DNA of 31,856 bases from Gammaproteobacteria bacterium (GCA_017577365.1 PKRJ01000040.1:1-31856); one strand, 5' to 3'; positions 17,141 through 25,092 are shown, counted from the first letter of the stretch. Notes: a model not told the origin generated them from the sequence alone. Made by a program: numbers and translations.

Positions 17141-17234
17141 GACACGCGCGGTAACGCGTTCCTCTTCGGGAGCCGAGTCGCCGCTCGGGCAGCGATAGAG
17201 GCTGATTCCATCGGCGACGCGGCAACGCCCCCCT

Positions 17235-17284
17235 CGTAAGATTTTTTATTTTTCTATCACCGGCGATACCCGCCGATTCTTACG
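17235..17284. repeat. Nested inverted repeat with T-rich segment in a convergent intergenic region
   Basis: CGTAAGA (17235-17241) and TCTTACG (17278-17284) form the outer arms. Inside are a T-rich run (17242-17256) and a second hairpin, CGGCG (17261-17265) with CGCCG (17271-17275). The T-run lies 5' of the inner hairpin, so the order is wrong for a plus-strand intrinsic terminator. It lies between the small acidic protein gene and the dnaE2 stop. Confidence 0.45.
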
Positions 17285-17341
17285 AATCCCGTCGAACCAG
17301 ACGCCGTTCGCTCGCTCGTTCTCTCGGCGCCGTCGAAACGG

Positions 17342-20300
17342 TCAGCGAAAGTTCCTCGCTTCGGCAACGATCCGGCCGAGCAATACGCTGTAGTCGTGCA
17401 TCTTTTCGACGACGACGTGCAGCACGCCGCTTTCCTTCTGGATCCGCCCGGTCACGCCGAGTAGCCTCGCGCCGAGCAGCGCTGTCCGCTCGCGCTCGAC
17501 GACGTTCGGCCAGACGATCAGGTTCACGTATCCGGACTCGTCCTCGAGCGTGACGAAGATCACGCCCGACGCGCTCGACGGACGCTGCCGAGTGATCACC
17601 ATGCCTGCGGTATGGACTCGCGCGCCGGCGTCGAGCGCGTGCACCTCGGCGGCCGAAAGGACGCCCATCCGCTCGAGCTTCGACCTCAGCAACGCGAGCG
17701 GGTGGCGGCCGAGCGTGAAGCCGAGCCGCCGGTAATCGGCGACGATGTCCTCCCCTTCCGTCGGCCTGCGCAGCAACGGAATGCCCTCGGGAATGCGCAC
17801 GGTCTCGAGCAACGGGATCGGGCGCTCGACGCCCGTGACGTCCCAGAGGGCGCGGTGCCTGTGGCCCGCGAGCCGCTCGAGCGCACCGGCCGCGGCGAGC
17901 GCCTCGAGCGCCTTCGCGTCGAGCTTGGCGCGGCGCGCGAGATCGTGCACGTCATCGAACGGCGCGTCGGCACGCGCCGCGACGATCGCCTCGGCGGCCT
18001 TCGTCGCGAGCCCCTTGACCCGGTCGAAACCGAGACGGATCGCGGGCTCCCCTCGCGAGTCCGGCTCGAGCGTCGATTCGACGCCGCTCGCGGTCACGTC
18101 GACCGGACGAATCTCGACGCCGTGCGAGCGCGCGGCGCGCAGGAGCTGCGCCGGCGCGTAGAAGCCCATCGGCTGGCTGTTCAGGAGCGCGCAGAAGAAC
18201 GCCGCGGGCTCGTAGCACTTGAGCCACGCGGATACGTAGACGAGCAAAGCAAAGCTCGCCGAGTGCGACTCCGGGAAACCGTATTCGCCGAAGCCTCGGA
18301 TCTGCTCGAAGATCTGCTTCGCGAACTCGGGCGTATAGCCGCGCTCGAGCATGCCGTCGATCAGACGCTTCTCGAAGCGGCCGAGATCGCCGCGCCGCCG
18401 CCACGCGGCCATCGCGCGGCGCAGCTGGTCGGCCTCGCCCGGCGTGAATCCGGCCGCGACGATCGCGAGCTGCATGACCTGCTCCTGGAAGATCGGCACG
18501 CCGAGCGTGCGCTCGAGCACCTTGCGCACCTCCTCGCTCGGATACGTCACGGGCTCCTCGCCGTTCCGCCGCCTCAGGTACGGATGCACCATGTCGCCCT
18601 GGATCGGCCCGGGCCGGATGATCGCGACCTCGATCACGAGATCGTAGTAGCAGCGCGGCTTGAGCCGCGGCAGCATCGCCATCTGCGCGCGCGACTCGAT
18701 CTGGAACACGCCGACGGTGTCGGCCTTCGAGATCATGTCGTAGACCTTCGGATCCTCGGCCGGAATCTTCGCGAGCGACATCGGCAGCATCGCTTCGCGC
18801 GGCCCGCCGCGCCCCGCGTAGAACGCATCGATCAGCTCGAAGCTGCGGCGGATCGCCGTCAGCATGCCGAGCCCGAGCACGTCGACCTTGAGCAGACCGA
18901 GCTCCTCGAGGTCGTCCTTGTCCCATTGGATCACGGTGCGCTCCGGCATCGCCGCGTTCTCGATCGGCACGAGGCGGGAGAGCGGCCCGTGCGAGATCAC
19001 GAACCCGCCGACGTGCTGCGACAGATGCCGCGGAAAGCCGACGAGCTGCCCGACGAGCGCCGTCAGGAGCTCGAGCCTCGGGCTCTCGGGATCGAGCCCC
19101 GCCTCCGCGAGCCGCTCGGGATGGAGCAGCTTTCCGTCCCACCAGCTCAGCGACTTCGCGAGCGCATCGATCTGCGTCGCGTCGAAGCCGAGCGCCTTGC
19201 CGACGTCGCGCACGGCGCTGCGCGGCTGATAGGTGATCACCGTCGCCGCGAGGGCGGCCCGCTCTCGGGAGTACTTTCGATAGATGTACTGAATGATTTC
19301 CTCGCGCCGCTCGTGCTCGAAGTCGACGTCGATATCCGGCGGCTCGTTGCGTTCCTTCGAGATGAACCGCTCGAACAGCATCTCCATCCGCGATGGATCG
19401 ACCTCGGTGATGCCGAGGCAATAGCACACGGCCGAGTTCGCGGCCGAGCCGCGCCCCTGGCAAAGGATCCCCCGCTCGCGCGCGAAGCGAACGATGTCGT
19501 GGACGGTGAGGAAATAGGATTCGTACTCGAGCTCGCGAATCAGCCCGAGCTCGTGCTCGACCATGCGGCGGACTTTCTCCGGGGCGCCGTTCGGCCAGCG
19601 CCACGCCATCCCCTGCTCCGTGAGCGCGCGCAGATGACTCGCCGGCGTCTCGTCTTGCGGCACGAGCTCGTACGGATACTCGTAGCGCAGCTCTCGCGGC
19701 GAGAAATTGCAGCGCTCGGCGATCGCGAGCGTCTCGTCGAGCAACGCCTTCGGATAGAGCCGCTCGAGCTCGTCACGCGGGCGGAGATGACGCTCGCCGT
19801 TCGAATACGCGGCGAAGCCGAGCGCGTCGACGCGCGTCTTCAGACGGATCGCGGTCAGCGTGTCCTGAAGCGCGCGACGCTCGGGAACGTGCATGTGCAC
19901 GTCGCCGGCCGCGGTCATCGGCAGCCCGAGTCTCGCCGCGACGCGGCGGAGGCGCTCGAACGAGCGCGGCTCGCCCGCTTGGCGCAGCAACGACACGGCC
20001 ATCCAGAGGCGGCCGGGGAAATGCTCGCGCAGCCACTCGCCCGCTTCGACGTCCGGCTCGGCTCCGGGCCTCCACAGCACGAGACAGTCGGACGGCGCGA
20101 GATGACGGACGAGATCGTCGCGGCAGAGCCGATAGCCGCCCTTCGCCGCGGCGCGACGCGCGCACGTGATCAGCGTCGAGAGCGCGCCGTAGCCGTCGCG
20201 GCTCGGCGCGAGCACGACGATCTTCGTGCCGCCGTCGCGCCGGTCTTCACCGTCGTCGCGTTCGTCCGGCGGCGCATCGTCGACCGTGAGCTCGCTGCCG

Positions 20301-20488
20301 ACGATCAGCTTCAACCCCCGCTCCTCGGCCGCGACGAGCGCACGCACGATGCCTGCGACCGAGCACTCGTCCGTCAGCGCGAGCGCCGCGTAGCCGAGCT
20401 CCGCGGCGCGCTCGACGAGCTCCTCGGGATGCGAGGCGCCGCGCAGGAACGTGAAATTGCTGATGGCATGCAGCTCCGCATATCCCAT
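17342..20488 (-). CDS. dnaE2: Error-prone DNA polymerase DnaE2 (ImuC)
   Basis: C-family polymerase for damage-induced mutagenesis; it acts with ImuA and ImuB. From the ATG at 20488 the product is 1048 residues, normal for DnaE2. It begins with the PHP domain ('YAELHAISNFTFLRGASHPE', 'GYAALALTDECSVAG'). The palm follows with 'RGSAANSAVCYCLGITEVDP' and the catalytic 'PDIDVDF' at 384-390 (Asp385 and Asp387). The finger and helix-hairpin-helix parts come next. The C-terminal OB fold ('VHTAGMVITRQRPSSASGV', 'VTLEDESGYVNLIVWP') lacks the long extension of replicative DnaE1. The frame stays open to 21103, but that stretch lies inside imuB and matches no DnaE2. Its ATG overlaps the imuB stop (ATGA). 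Confidence 0.95.
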   Translation of the reverse strand: MGYAELHAISNFTFLRGASHPEELVERAAELGYAALALTDECSVAGIVRALVAAEERGLKLIVGSELTVDDAPPDERDDGEDRRDGGTKIVVLAPSRDGYGALSTLITCARRAAAKGGYRLCRDDLVRHLAPSDCLVLWRPGAEPDVEAGEWLREHFPGRLWMAVSLLRQAGEPRSFERLRRVAARLGLPMTAAGDVHMHVPERRALQDTLTAIRLKTRVDALGFAAYSNGERHLRPRDELERLYPKALLDETLAIAERCNFSPRELRYEYPYELVPQDETPASHLRALTEQGMAWRWPNGAPEKVRRMVEHELGLIRELEYESYFLTVHDIVRFARERGILCQGRGSAANSAVCYCLGITEVDPSRMEMLFERFISKERNEPPDIDVDFEHERREEIIQYIYRKYSRERAALAATVITYQPRSAVRDVGKALGFDATQIDALAKSLSWWDGKLLHPERLAEAGLDPESPRLELLTALVGQLVGFPRHLSQHVGGFVISHGPLSRLVPIENAAMPERTVIQWDKDDLEELGLLKVDVLGLGMLTAIRRSFELIDAFYAGRGGPREAMLPMSLAKIPAEDPKVYDMISKADTVGVFQIESRAQMAMLPRLKPRCYYDLVIEVAIIRPGPIQGDMVHPYLRRRNGEEPVTYPSEEVRKVLERTLGVPIFQEQVMQLAIVAAGFTPGEADQLRRAMAAWRRRGDLGRFEKRLIDGMLERGYTPEFAKQIFEQIRGFGEYGFPESHSASFALLVYVSAWLKCYEPAAFFCALLNSQPMGFYAPAQLLRAARSHGVEIRPVDVTASGVESTLEPDSRGEPAIRLGFDRVKGLATKAAEAIVAARADAPFDDVHDLARRAKLDAKALEALAAAGALERLAGHRHRALWDVTGVERPIPLLETVRIPEGIPLLRRPTEGEDIVADYRRLGFTLGRHPLALLRSKLERMGVLSAAEVHALDAGARVHTAGMVITRQRPSSASGVIFVTLEDESGYVNLIVWPNVVERERTALLGARLLGVTGRIQKESGVLHVVVEKMHDYSVLLGRIVAEARNFR

Positions 20489-22068
20489 CAGCCGAACCTT
20501 CCGTGCAGATACCAGCCGAGATCCGCGCGGTCCCTGAAGATCCACAGCCGCTCGCCTTCGGGACCGAGCGCGACGTAGTAATCCCGCGCGATGCCTTCGC
20601 CGTCCCACCAGCCGCTCTCGATGCGCTCGGGCCCTTCGAGCAGACGCAGCGCTCGGCCGCGAAGACACGGGCGGCCGGCGCGGCTTGCGAGCGGCTCCGG
20701 AGTGGACGAGAGCCACAAAGGCCGCTCCGCCCGCAGCGGGAGAGACCAGGCCGATTCGACGGCCGCGAGCGACGCGCGGCGCGCACGGGCCCGAGCGCGG
20801 AGCGCCTCGAGCGGCTCGGTTTCGACCCACGCGCGCTCGGGCCGATGATCGGCGGCGGGCGCGAGCCCGTGCACGGCCGCCGCGCCGAGCCGTCCGCGCA
20901 AACGCTCCACGAGCCGCACCGCGGCTTCGCCTTCGGCCGCGTTCCCCGCTCCGTTGAACAGACGGCCGGCGTCGAGGATCGCCGGCCTCAGAGGCCCTGC
21001 GGACAGGCGAATCTCCGTCACCGGTGCCGGCAGCTCGATGCGCTCGAGCCGGTCGCGCAGAAGATCGAGAATCCGCTCGCGATCGGCCGTGCTCTCGAGC
21101 CATTCGAAGCGCTGCACGGTCGGTGCGCGACGCGCGTGCCCGAGGACGAGCTCGAGCTCTCGAATCTGCGCGTTACGCACTTTGAGCTCGTGCGCGAGAC
21201 GCGCGATCGACTGCGTCACCGCTTCGACGAGCACGGGCACGCTCGCGCTCTCGTCGACGAGATCGATCTCGTAACCGACGTAGCGAGGCGCCTCGAAACC
21301 GTGGCGAAGATCGGGCCGTCTGCCGACGGCCTTGTCGAGCTCCTCGAGGCACGCCTCGCCCGCCCTGCGGGCGAATCCGTCGCGCGGCAGCCGCAAGCAG
21401 TCGCCGATCGTCGCGATACCCATGCCCGCGAGCCGCTCGAGCACCGCGTCGGGCCAACGAGTCACGCCGAGCGGCAGCCGACCGAGCGTCGAAGGTAGTG
21501 CTTGCAGAGCCAACACATCGTCGCCGCCGCCGCGCGCGAGCCACAGCGCGGCGAGCGGCGTCGGCGCGGCGGAGAGTCGAAAGCCCGCGACGTGACGCGC
21601 GAGCGTCTCGGCGAGCGCCGACTCGAGCCGCTCGAGACCGCCGAACAGCGTCAAGCTCGCACGCACCTCGAGCAGGAGGCTTTCCGGCGGCTCGAGGCTC
21701 ACGGTCGGCGAGAAACGTCCGGCGGCCGCGGCCGCGGCTTCGAGCAGGCTCCGTTCGGCTTGCGGGGAACGCTCGAGCACGCGCAGCGCCCCCGAGAACG
21801 CGAACGCGGCGGAAAGATCGAGGCCCGGCCGGATGCCGCGCGAACGCGCGGCGTCGTTCGAAGCGACGACGCGCAGGCGTCCGCCGTGCGCCTCGACGAC
21901 GACGGTCGGCCTCGGATCACGGCGAGCGGAAGGATCGATCGCGTCGAGCGCGAGCTCCGGGTGATACGCCGCAATCCACAGAAGCTCCCGTCTCGGCGAC
22001 GGATCGGGCGGAGCCTCGGCGTAGCGCCGAACGTCTCCGTAGGCAAAAGCGAGCGGCTTGACGGCCAT
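20488..22068 (-). CDS. imuB: Y-family polymerase-like mutagenesis protein ImuB
   Basis: Catalytically inactive DinB relative that acts as the hub of the mutasome, binding the beta clamp, ImuA and DnaE2. The N-terminus 'LLWIAAYHPELALDAI' stands where active Y-family enzymes carry the first catalytic Asp, so nucleotide transfer is not expected. Other recognisable regions are 'VVASNDAARSRGIRPGLDLS', a little-finger-like segment ('LELVLGHARRAPTVQRFEW', 'PVTEIRLSAGPL') and the C-terminal 'ERPLWLSSTPEPL' and 'IESGWWDGEGIARDYYVA', both typical of ImuB. Length 526 residues. I could not find a clear QLPLW-type clamp motif. It starts 21 bp after imuA and overlaps dnaE2 by the ATGA junction. Confidence 0.93.
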   Translation of the reverse strand: MAVKPLAFAYGDVRRYAEAPPDPSPRRELLWIAAYHPELALDAIDPSARRDPRPTVVVEAHGGRLRVVASNDAARSRGIRPGLDLSAAFAFSGALRVLERSPQAERSLLEAAAAAAGRFSPTVSLEPPESLLLEVRASLTLFGGLERLESALAETLARHVAGFRLSAAPTPLAALWLARGGGDDVLALQALPSTLGRLPLGVTRWPDAVLERLAGMGIATIGDCLRLPRDGFARRAGEACLEELDKAVGRRPDLRHGFEAPRYVGYEIDLVDESASVPVLVEAVTQSIARLAHELKVRNAQIRELELVLGHARRAPTVQRFEWLESTADRERILDLLRDRLERIELPAPVTEIRLSAGPLRPAILDAGRLFNGAGNAAEGEAAVRLVERLRGRLGAAAVHGLAPAADHRPERAWVETEPLEALRARARARRASLAAVESAWSLPLRAERPLWLSSTPEPLASRAGRPCLRGRALRLLEGPERIESGWWDGEGIARDYYVALGPEGERLWIFRDRADLGWYLHGRFG

Positions 22069-22089
22069 AGGCCCCCGCGGGGGTCGAGA

Positions 22090-22773
22090 TCAATGGGCCG
22101 GAGACGCTTCTCCGGACGATTTCGCCAGGCACGATGGACCGAGCGCATCGAGCACGACGGCGCCGGGACGCCCGCCGCGGCATTTGAGCACCTCGACCCG
22201 CGTCCTCGGGCCTTCGGCCGAGACCTTGATGCGCAGCGCGGCCGGCGACCGCATACGTAGCCTGCGCAACGATCGGAACAGCACGAGACCGCAGCGCCGC
22301 TCCTCGGTCGCGAGCTGCAGACGCCGAAGCGCGATGCCGTCCGCCGACGGCAGCCAGGAGAGCACGGCCGTGCACGCTCCGGAGCGCACCGCTTGCTCGG
22401 TCGCCCAGAGCGCCGCGTCCTCCGCTTTCGGCGAGCGCTCGGCGGAAGCGCCGGCTCGCACGACCAACGTTCGCCCAACGTCGACGGCGTGCTGCGCGAG
22501 CGCCGGCGGATACGGTACGAACGGCGGCGAGACGAAAACGAGCAGACCGGATTCGGTGTCGCGGATCGCCGCCGCGAGTGCGGGCATCAGCACGCCGAGC
22601 TCGCCGCTGCCGTAACGCTCCACGAAGATCTCGACGATCGCGCCCCACGGCCAGCCGCCGCCGAACGCGTCGTCGAGCGCATCGAAACCGGTCGCGCGCA
22701 CGAGCCGCGCCGCACAGCCTGCCCGCCCGCGCCACAGGTGCGGACCGGTAAGCGCGTCGAGCCCGGCATTCAT
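22090..22773 (-). CDS. imuA: RecA/SulA-like mutagenesis protein ImuA
   Basis: Accessory protein of the ImuA-ImuB-DnaE2 mutasome, distantly related to RecA. The 227 residues include 'ATGFDALDDAFGGGWPWGAIVEIF', the RecA-type lead-in, but the P-loop position reads 'ERYGSGELG' with no Lys-Ser/Thr, so ATP binding is doubtful, as is usual for ImuA. Later segments 'LLVFVSPPFVPYPPALA' and 'GIALRRLQLATEERRCGLVLF' also fit. It starts 3 bp after the lexA stop, so it is transcribed with lexA and controlled by the same LexA-box promoter. Confidence 0.9.
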   Translation of the reverse strand: MNAGLDALTGPHLWRGRAGCAARLVRATGFDALDDAFGGGWPWGAIVEIFVERYGSGELGVLMPALAAAIRDTESGLLVFVSPPFVPYPPALAQHAVDVGRTLVVRAGASAERSPKAEDAALWATEQAVRSGACTAVLSWLPSADGIALRRLQLATEERRCGLVLFRSLRRLRMRSPAALRIKVSAEGPRTRVEVLKCRGGRPGAVVLDALGPSCLAKSSGEASPAH

Positions 22774-22776
22774 GGC

Positions 22777-23388
22777 TCATTCCATCGTGTGCCGTACGAC
22801 ACCGACGACGACCCCTTCGATCGTCAACGATTCCTTGCGCAGATCGACCTCGATCGGCTCGAAATCCGGGTTCTCCGGCAAGAGCCAGACGCGATGACCT
22901 TCCTGCCGATACCGCTTGACCGTGACCTCGTTCTCGAGGCGAACGACGACGATCTGCCGGTTGCGAATCTCGGGCGTGCGATGCACGGCGACGAGATCGC
23001 CGTCGAGGATGCCGGCATCGCGCATGCTCATGCCTTTGACCCGCAGCAGGAAATGCGGCTGCTGCTTGAACAGATCCGGATCGATCTGATAGCGCGCCTC
23101 GATGTGCTCCTCGGCGAGGATCGGCGAGCCCGCCGCGACCCTGCCGACGAGCGGCAAGCCGAGCTGCTCGCGCAACGTATCCTTGAGCCTGATCCCACGC
23201 GACGTGCCGGGCAACAGCTCGATCGCCCCTTTGCGCTCGAGCGCGCGCAGATGCTCCTCCGCCGCATTGACCGACTTGAACTTCAAGCGCTTCGCGATCT
23301 CCGCGCGCGTCGGCGGCATGCCGGTCGTGTGGATCGTCTTCTGTATCAGATGAAGGATCTGCCTTTGACGAGGAGTGAGATCCCGCAT
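22777..23388 (-). CDS. lexA: LexA repressor
   Basis: Master repressor of the SOS response; it cuts itself when RecA filaments form. The 203 residues comprise an N-terminal winged helix (1-70; 'LTPRQRQILHLIQKTI', 'PPTRAEIAKRLKFKSVNAAEEHLRAL') and a C-terminal peptidase domain. The self-cleavage site is Ala86-Gly87 in 'GRVAAGSP'. The nucleophile is Ser121 ('VKGMSM') and the general base Lys158 ('VTVKRY'). It heads the lexA-imuA-imuB-dnaE2 operon and carries LexA boxes in its own promoter, so it should be autoregulated. Whether this is the only LexA in the genome or a LexA2-type paralogue, as in some pseudomonads and xanthomonads, cannot be decided here. Confidence 0.97.
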   Translation of the reverse strand: MRDLTPRQRQILHLIQKTIHTTGMPPTRAEIAKRLKFKSVNAAEEHLRALERKGAIELLPGTSRGIRLKDTLREQLGLPLVGRVAAGSPILAEEHIEARYQIDPDLFKQQPHFLLRVKGMSMRDAGILDGDLVAVHRTPEIRNRQIVVVRLENEVTVKRYRQEGHRVWLLPENPDFEPIEVDLRKESLTIEGVVVGVVRHTME

Positions 23389-23397
23389 GACCTTGAC

Positions 23398-23413
23398 CTG
23401 TATGAACGACTAG
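23398..23413. promoter_or_regulatory. Possible second, weaker LexA box
   Basis: CTG-N10-TAG, with a good left half (CTGTATGA) and one mismatch in the right half. It lies between the main LexA box and the lexA start codon, 17 bp centre to centre from the main box. Confidence 0.35.
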
Positions 23414-23414
23414 G

Positions 23415-23430
23415 CTGATGTTATATACAG
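23415..23430. promoter_or_regulatory. LexA box (SOS operator)
   Basis: CTGATGTTATATACAG fits CTG-N10-CAG and differs from CTGT-N8-ACAG at one base. It covers the -10 element of the lexA promoter, so bound LexA would block RNA polymerase. Confidence 0.8.
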
Positions 23431-23447
23431 GTCTCGCGTACGGTCAA
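23420..23447 (-). promoter_or_regulatory. Promoter of the lexA-imuA-imuB-dnaE2 operon
   Basis: On the minus strand TTGACC (23447-23442), a 16-bp spacer and TATAAC (23425-23420). The start codon of lexA follows about 32 bp after the -10. The LexA box at 23415-23430 overlaps the -10. Confidence 0.75.
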
Positions 23448-23485
23448 GTGCGCGCGCCAAAGCAGAAAAAGTGCTGCTGCGTCAA

Positions 23486-23514
23486 TTGTCTGCTAATGCC
23501 GACGACTATATAAC
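23486..23514 (+). promoter_or_regulatory. Promoter of the alanine-zipper lipoprotein gene (upstream candidate)
   Basis: TTGTCT (23486-23491), 17 bp, TATAAC (23509-23514). It would give a leader of about 65 nt before the ATG at 23586. Confidence 0.5.
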
Positions 23515-23519
23515 CGCAA

Positions 23520-23548
23520 TTGCAGTACGATTCGCTTTAGTCAATAAT
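23520..23548 (+). promoter_or_regulatory. Promoter of the alanine-zipper lipoprotein gene (downstream candidate)
   Basis: TTGCAG (23520-23525), 17 bp, AATAAT (23543-23548). It would give a leader of about 31 nt. The two candidates do not overlap and could work in tandem. Confidence 0.45.
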
Positions 23549-23585
23549 CACGCCTGTTTTTGTCCACCATTCATAGGGGAATCTA

Positions 23586-23879
23586 ATGACGATGAACCTG
23601 ACCCGCGTACTGCGCGCGACGGCGTTGGTCATCGGTGCCGCGATCGCTACCGGCTGCGCCGTGACCGCCGAGCAACTCGAAGAGGTTCGAAGCATTGCCG
23701 AAGCTGCTCGGAACACCGCCGACGCTGCTCAGCGCACGGCGAACGAAGCCCGGCAAGCGGCTTCGGGCGCTCAGAGCACGGCCAATCAGGCGCTTCAGGC
23801 CGCTCAGGCCGCGCAGGCCTGCTGCGACGCGACGAATCAGCGCCTCGACCGCATGTTCGAGGATCTGCAGCGCAAGTAA
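23586..23879 (+). CDS. Lpp/OprI-type alanine-zipper outer-membrane lipoprotein
   Basis: A 97-residue lipoprotein. The signal peptide ends in a lipobox (IATGC) with lipidated Cys24. Residues 38-86 fall into seven consecutive seven-residue units beginning AEAARNT, ADAAQRT, ANEARQA, ASGAQST, ANQALQA, AQAAQAC and CDATNQR, with Ala at positions 1 and 4 of nearly every unit. This is an alanine zipper, which in Lpp and OprI forms a trimeric coiled coil. The protein ends in Leu-Gln-Arg-Lys; in E. coli Lpp the C-terminal Lys is the residue bonded to peptidoglycan. Odd: Cys79-Cys80 sit in the zipper. GGGGA lies about 5 nt before the ATG. The convergent neighbour is an L,D-transpeptidase. Confidence 0.85.
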   Translation: MTMNLTRVLRATALVIGAAIATGCAVTAEQLEEVRSIAEAARNTADAAQRTANEARQAASGAQSTANQALQAAQAAQACCDATNQRLDRMFEDLQRK

Positions 23880-23942
23880 CTCGGCAGGCGAACGAGAACA
23901 ATACCGACATCGCAACGTTCGCCGAGTTGACCATTTGCTAGG

Positions 23943-23979
23943 AGAGCCGCCGGCGGGTGCGTCGGCGGCTCTTTTGTTT
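23943..23979 (+). terminator. Rho-independent terminator of the lipoprotein gene
   Basis: A perfect 10-bp stem, AGAGCCGCCG (23943-23952) with CGGCGGCTCT (23963-23972), has a 10-nt loop and is followed directly by TTTGTTT. It lies about 65 nt after the lipoprotein stop codon. Confidence 0.9.
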
Positions 23980-24074
23980 CTCGCGGCTTCGCACGAAGCC
24001 CGCGAAGGGTAAACGGGCGGCATTCGCGGCGCGAGCTTCCGCGGAAACGGAATCGATCGGAGAGAAGAACGGAA

Positions 24075-25085
24075 TCAGGTCGTCGCGTCGGCGGCGGCGC
24101 CCGCTTCGTCCTCACCGGCCGCCGCTTCTTCCGGCTCGTCGCCCGCGAGCTCGACGCGCACGCCGCGTGATACCGGAACCGGAATACCGCGCGACTCGCG
24201 GCTGCCGATCAGCGTCTCGGCGAGATCCCAATCGACGAGGTGCGTGAATCCCTCGTCGGTGACCGCGACGATCTCGCGCGTGAGGTCCGTCAGCGTCCAC
24301 TTGCCCGCCTCGACCTCCTCCTCGAGGGGCGGATGGACCTCGAGCAGCAGCTCGCCGGTCTCGCTCCAGCCGAGCTTGTAAGGCTGATTGACGATGTGCA
24401 CCTTCGTGCCGATCGGCACCCGCTCGAACAGCGCCGCGATATCCTCCGGGAACATGCGCACGCAGCCGTGCGTGACGCGCATGCCGACCCCGGACGGCCG
24501 GTTCGTGCCGTGGATCAGATAGCCCGGCAAACCGAGCCTGAGCGCGTGAGCGCCGAGCGGATTATCCGGCCCCGGCGGCACGACCGCCGGGAGGAAATCG
24601 CCGCGCGCCGCGTGCTCCTCGCGGATCGATTTCGGCGGATACCACGAAGGGTTCTTCTGCTTCGCGACGATCGTCGTCGTGCCGACCGGCGTGCTCCAAT
24701 CCATCCGGCCGATGCTGATCGGATACGTGTAGACCTTGTCCGGCTCGTCCTTCGGGAAGTAGTACAGCCGAAGCTCGGCGATGTTGACGACGATGCCTTC
24801 GCGCGGCGCGCGCGGCAGCACGTATCGCGTCGGCAGCGTGATCTTCGTGCCCTCGCCCGGCAGCCACATGTCGACGCCCGGATTCGCGAGCTTGAGCTCC
24901 TCGAGGCCGACGCCGTGGCGCCGGGCGAGCGAGACGAACGTATCCTCGTAGCGGGCGACGATCTCGCGCACCTCGCCGATTACGTCGTGATCGCGCGGCA
25001 GCGGAAACTCGGCCGCGTCGGCTGCCGTCGCGGCCGCGACGAGCAGCAAGACGGCGCGAAGGAGAATCGAAGGCGAGGACCGCAT
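24075..25085 (-). CDS. L,D-transpeptidase with LysM domain (ErfK/YbiS/YcfS type)
   Basis: Periplasmic enzyme that makes peptide bonds to the L-centre of meso-diaminopimelate: either 3-3 cross-links or the Lpp-peptidoglycan link. From the ATG at 25085 it is 336 residues. It has a signal peptide ending 'AATAADA', a LysM-like module (about 35-85; 'YEDTFVSLARRHGVGLEELK', 'NPGVDMWLPGEG') and a YkuD domain (about 95-230) with 'IHGTNRPSGVG' and the catalytic 'THGCVRM' (Cys about 208). The C-terminal region includes 'EVHPPLEEEVEAG' and an Ala/Glu-rich tail. The architecture matches the E. coli enzymes that attach Lpp. An ATG at 25094 is possible, but it overlaps a perfect TATAAT (25098-25093). Confidence 0.92.
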   Translation of the reverse strand: MRSSPSILLRAVLLLVAAATAADAAEFPLPRDHDVIGEVREIVARYEDTFVSLARRHGVGLEELKLANPGVDMWLPGEGTKITLPTRYVLPRAPREGIVVNIAELRLYYFPKDEPDKVYTYPISIGRMDWSTPVGTTTIVAKQKNPSWYPPKSIREEHAARGDFLPAVVPPGPDNPLGAHALRLGLPGYLIHGTNRPSGVGMRVTHGCVRMFPEDIAALFERVPIGTKVHIVNQPYKLGWSETGELLLEVHPPLEEEVEAGKWTLTDLTREIVAVTDEGFTHLVDWDLAETLIGSRESRGIPVPVSRGVRVELAGDEPEEAAAGEDEAGAAADATT

Positions 25086-25092
25086 GGCGGCC

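Noticed and set aside
17242..17256. The T-rich run as an intrinsic terminator tail
   Set aside because: No stable GC hairpin lies directly 5' of it on the plus strand; the hairpin lies 3' of it.
17612..20578. A very long open frame (988 codons) on the plus strand
   Set aside because: It is the complement of dnaE2. Its translation is Arg/Glu/Asp-rich with no family motif, as expected from GC-rich codon bias.
20489..21103. An in-frame upstream extension of dnaE2
   Set aside because: It lies wholly inside imuB in another frame, is Arg/Ala-rich without motifs, and the PHP domain starts right at the ATG at 20488.
23981..24008. A second hairpin (GGCTTC/GAAGCC) as terminator for the L,D-transpeptidase gene
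   Set aside because: The stem is short and bulged and has no T-run on either strand; it is too weak to call.
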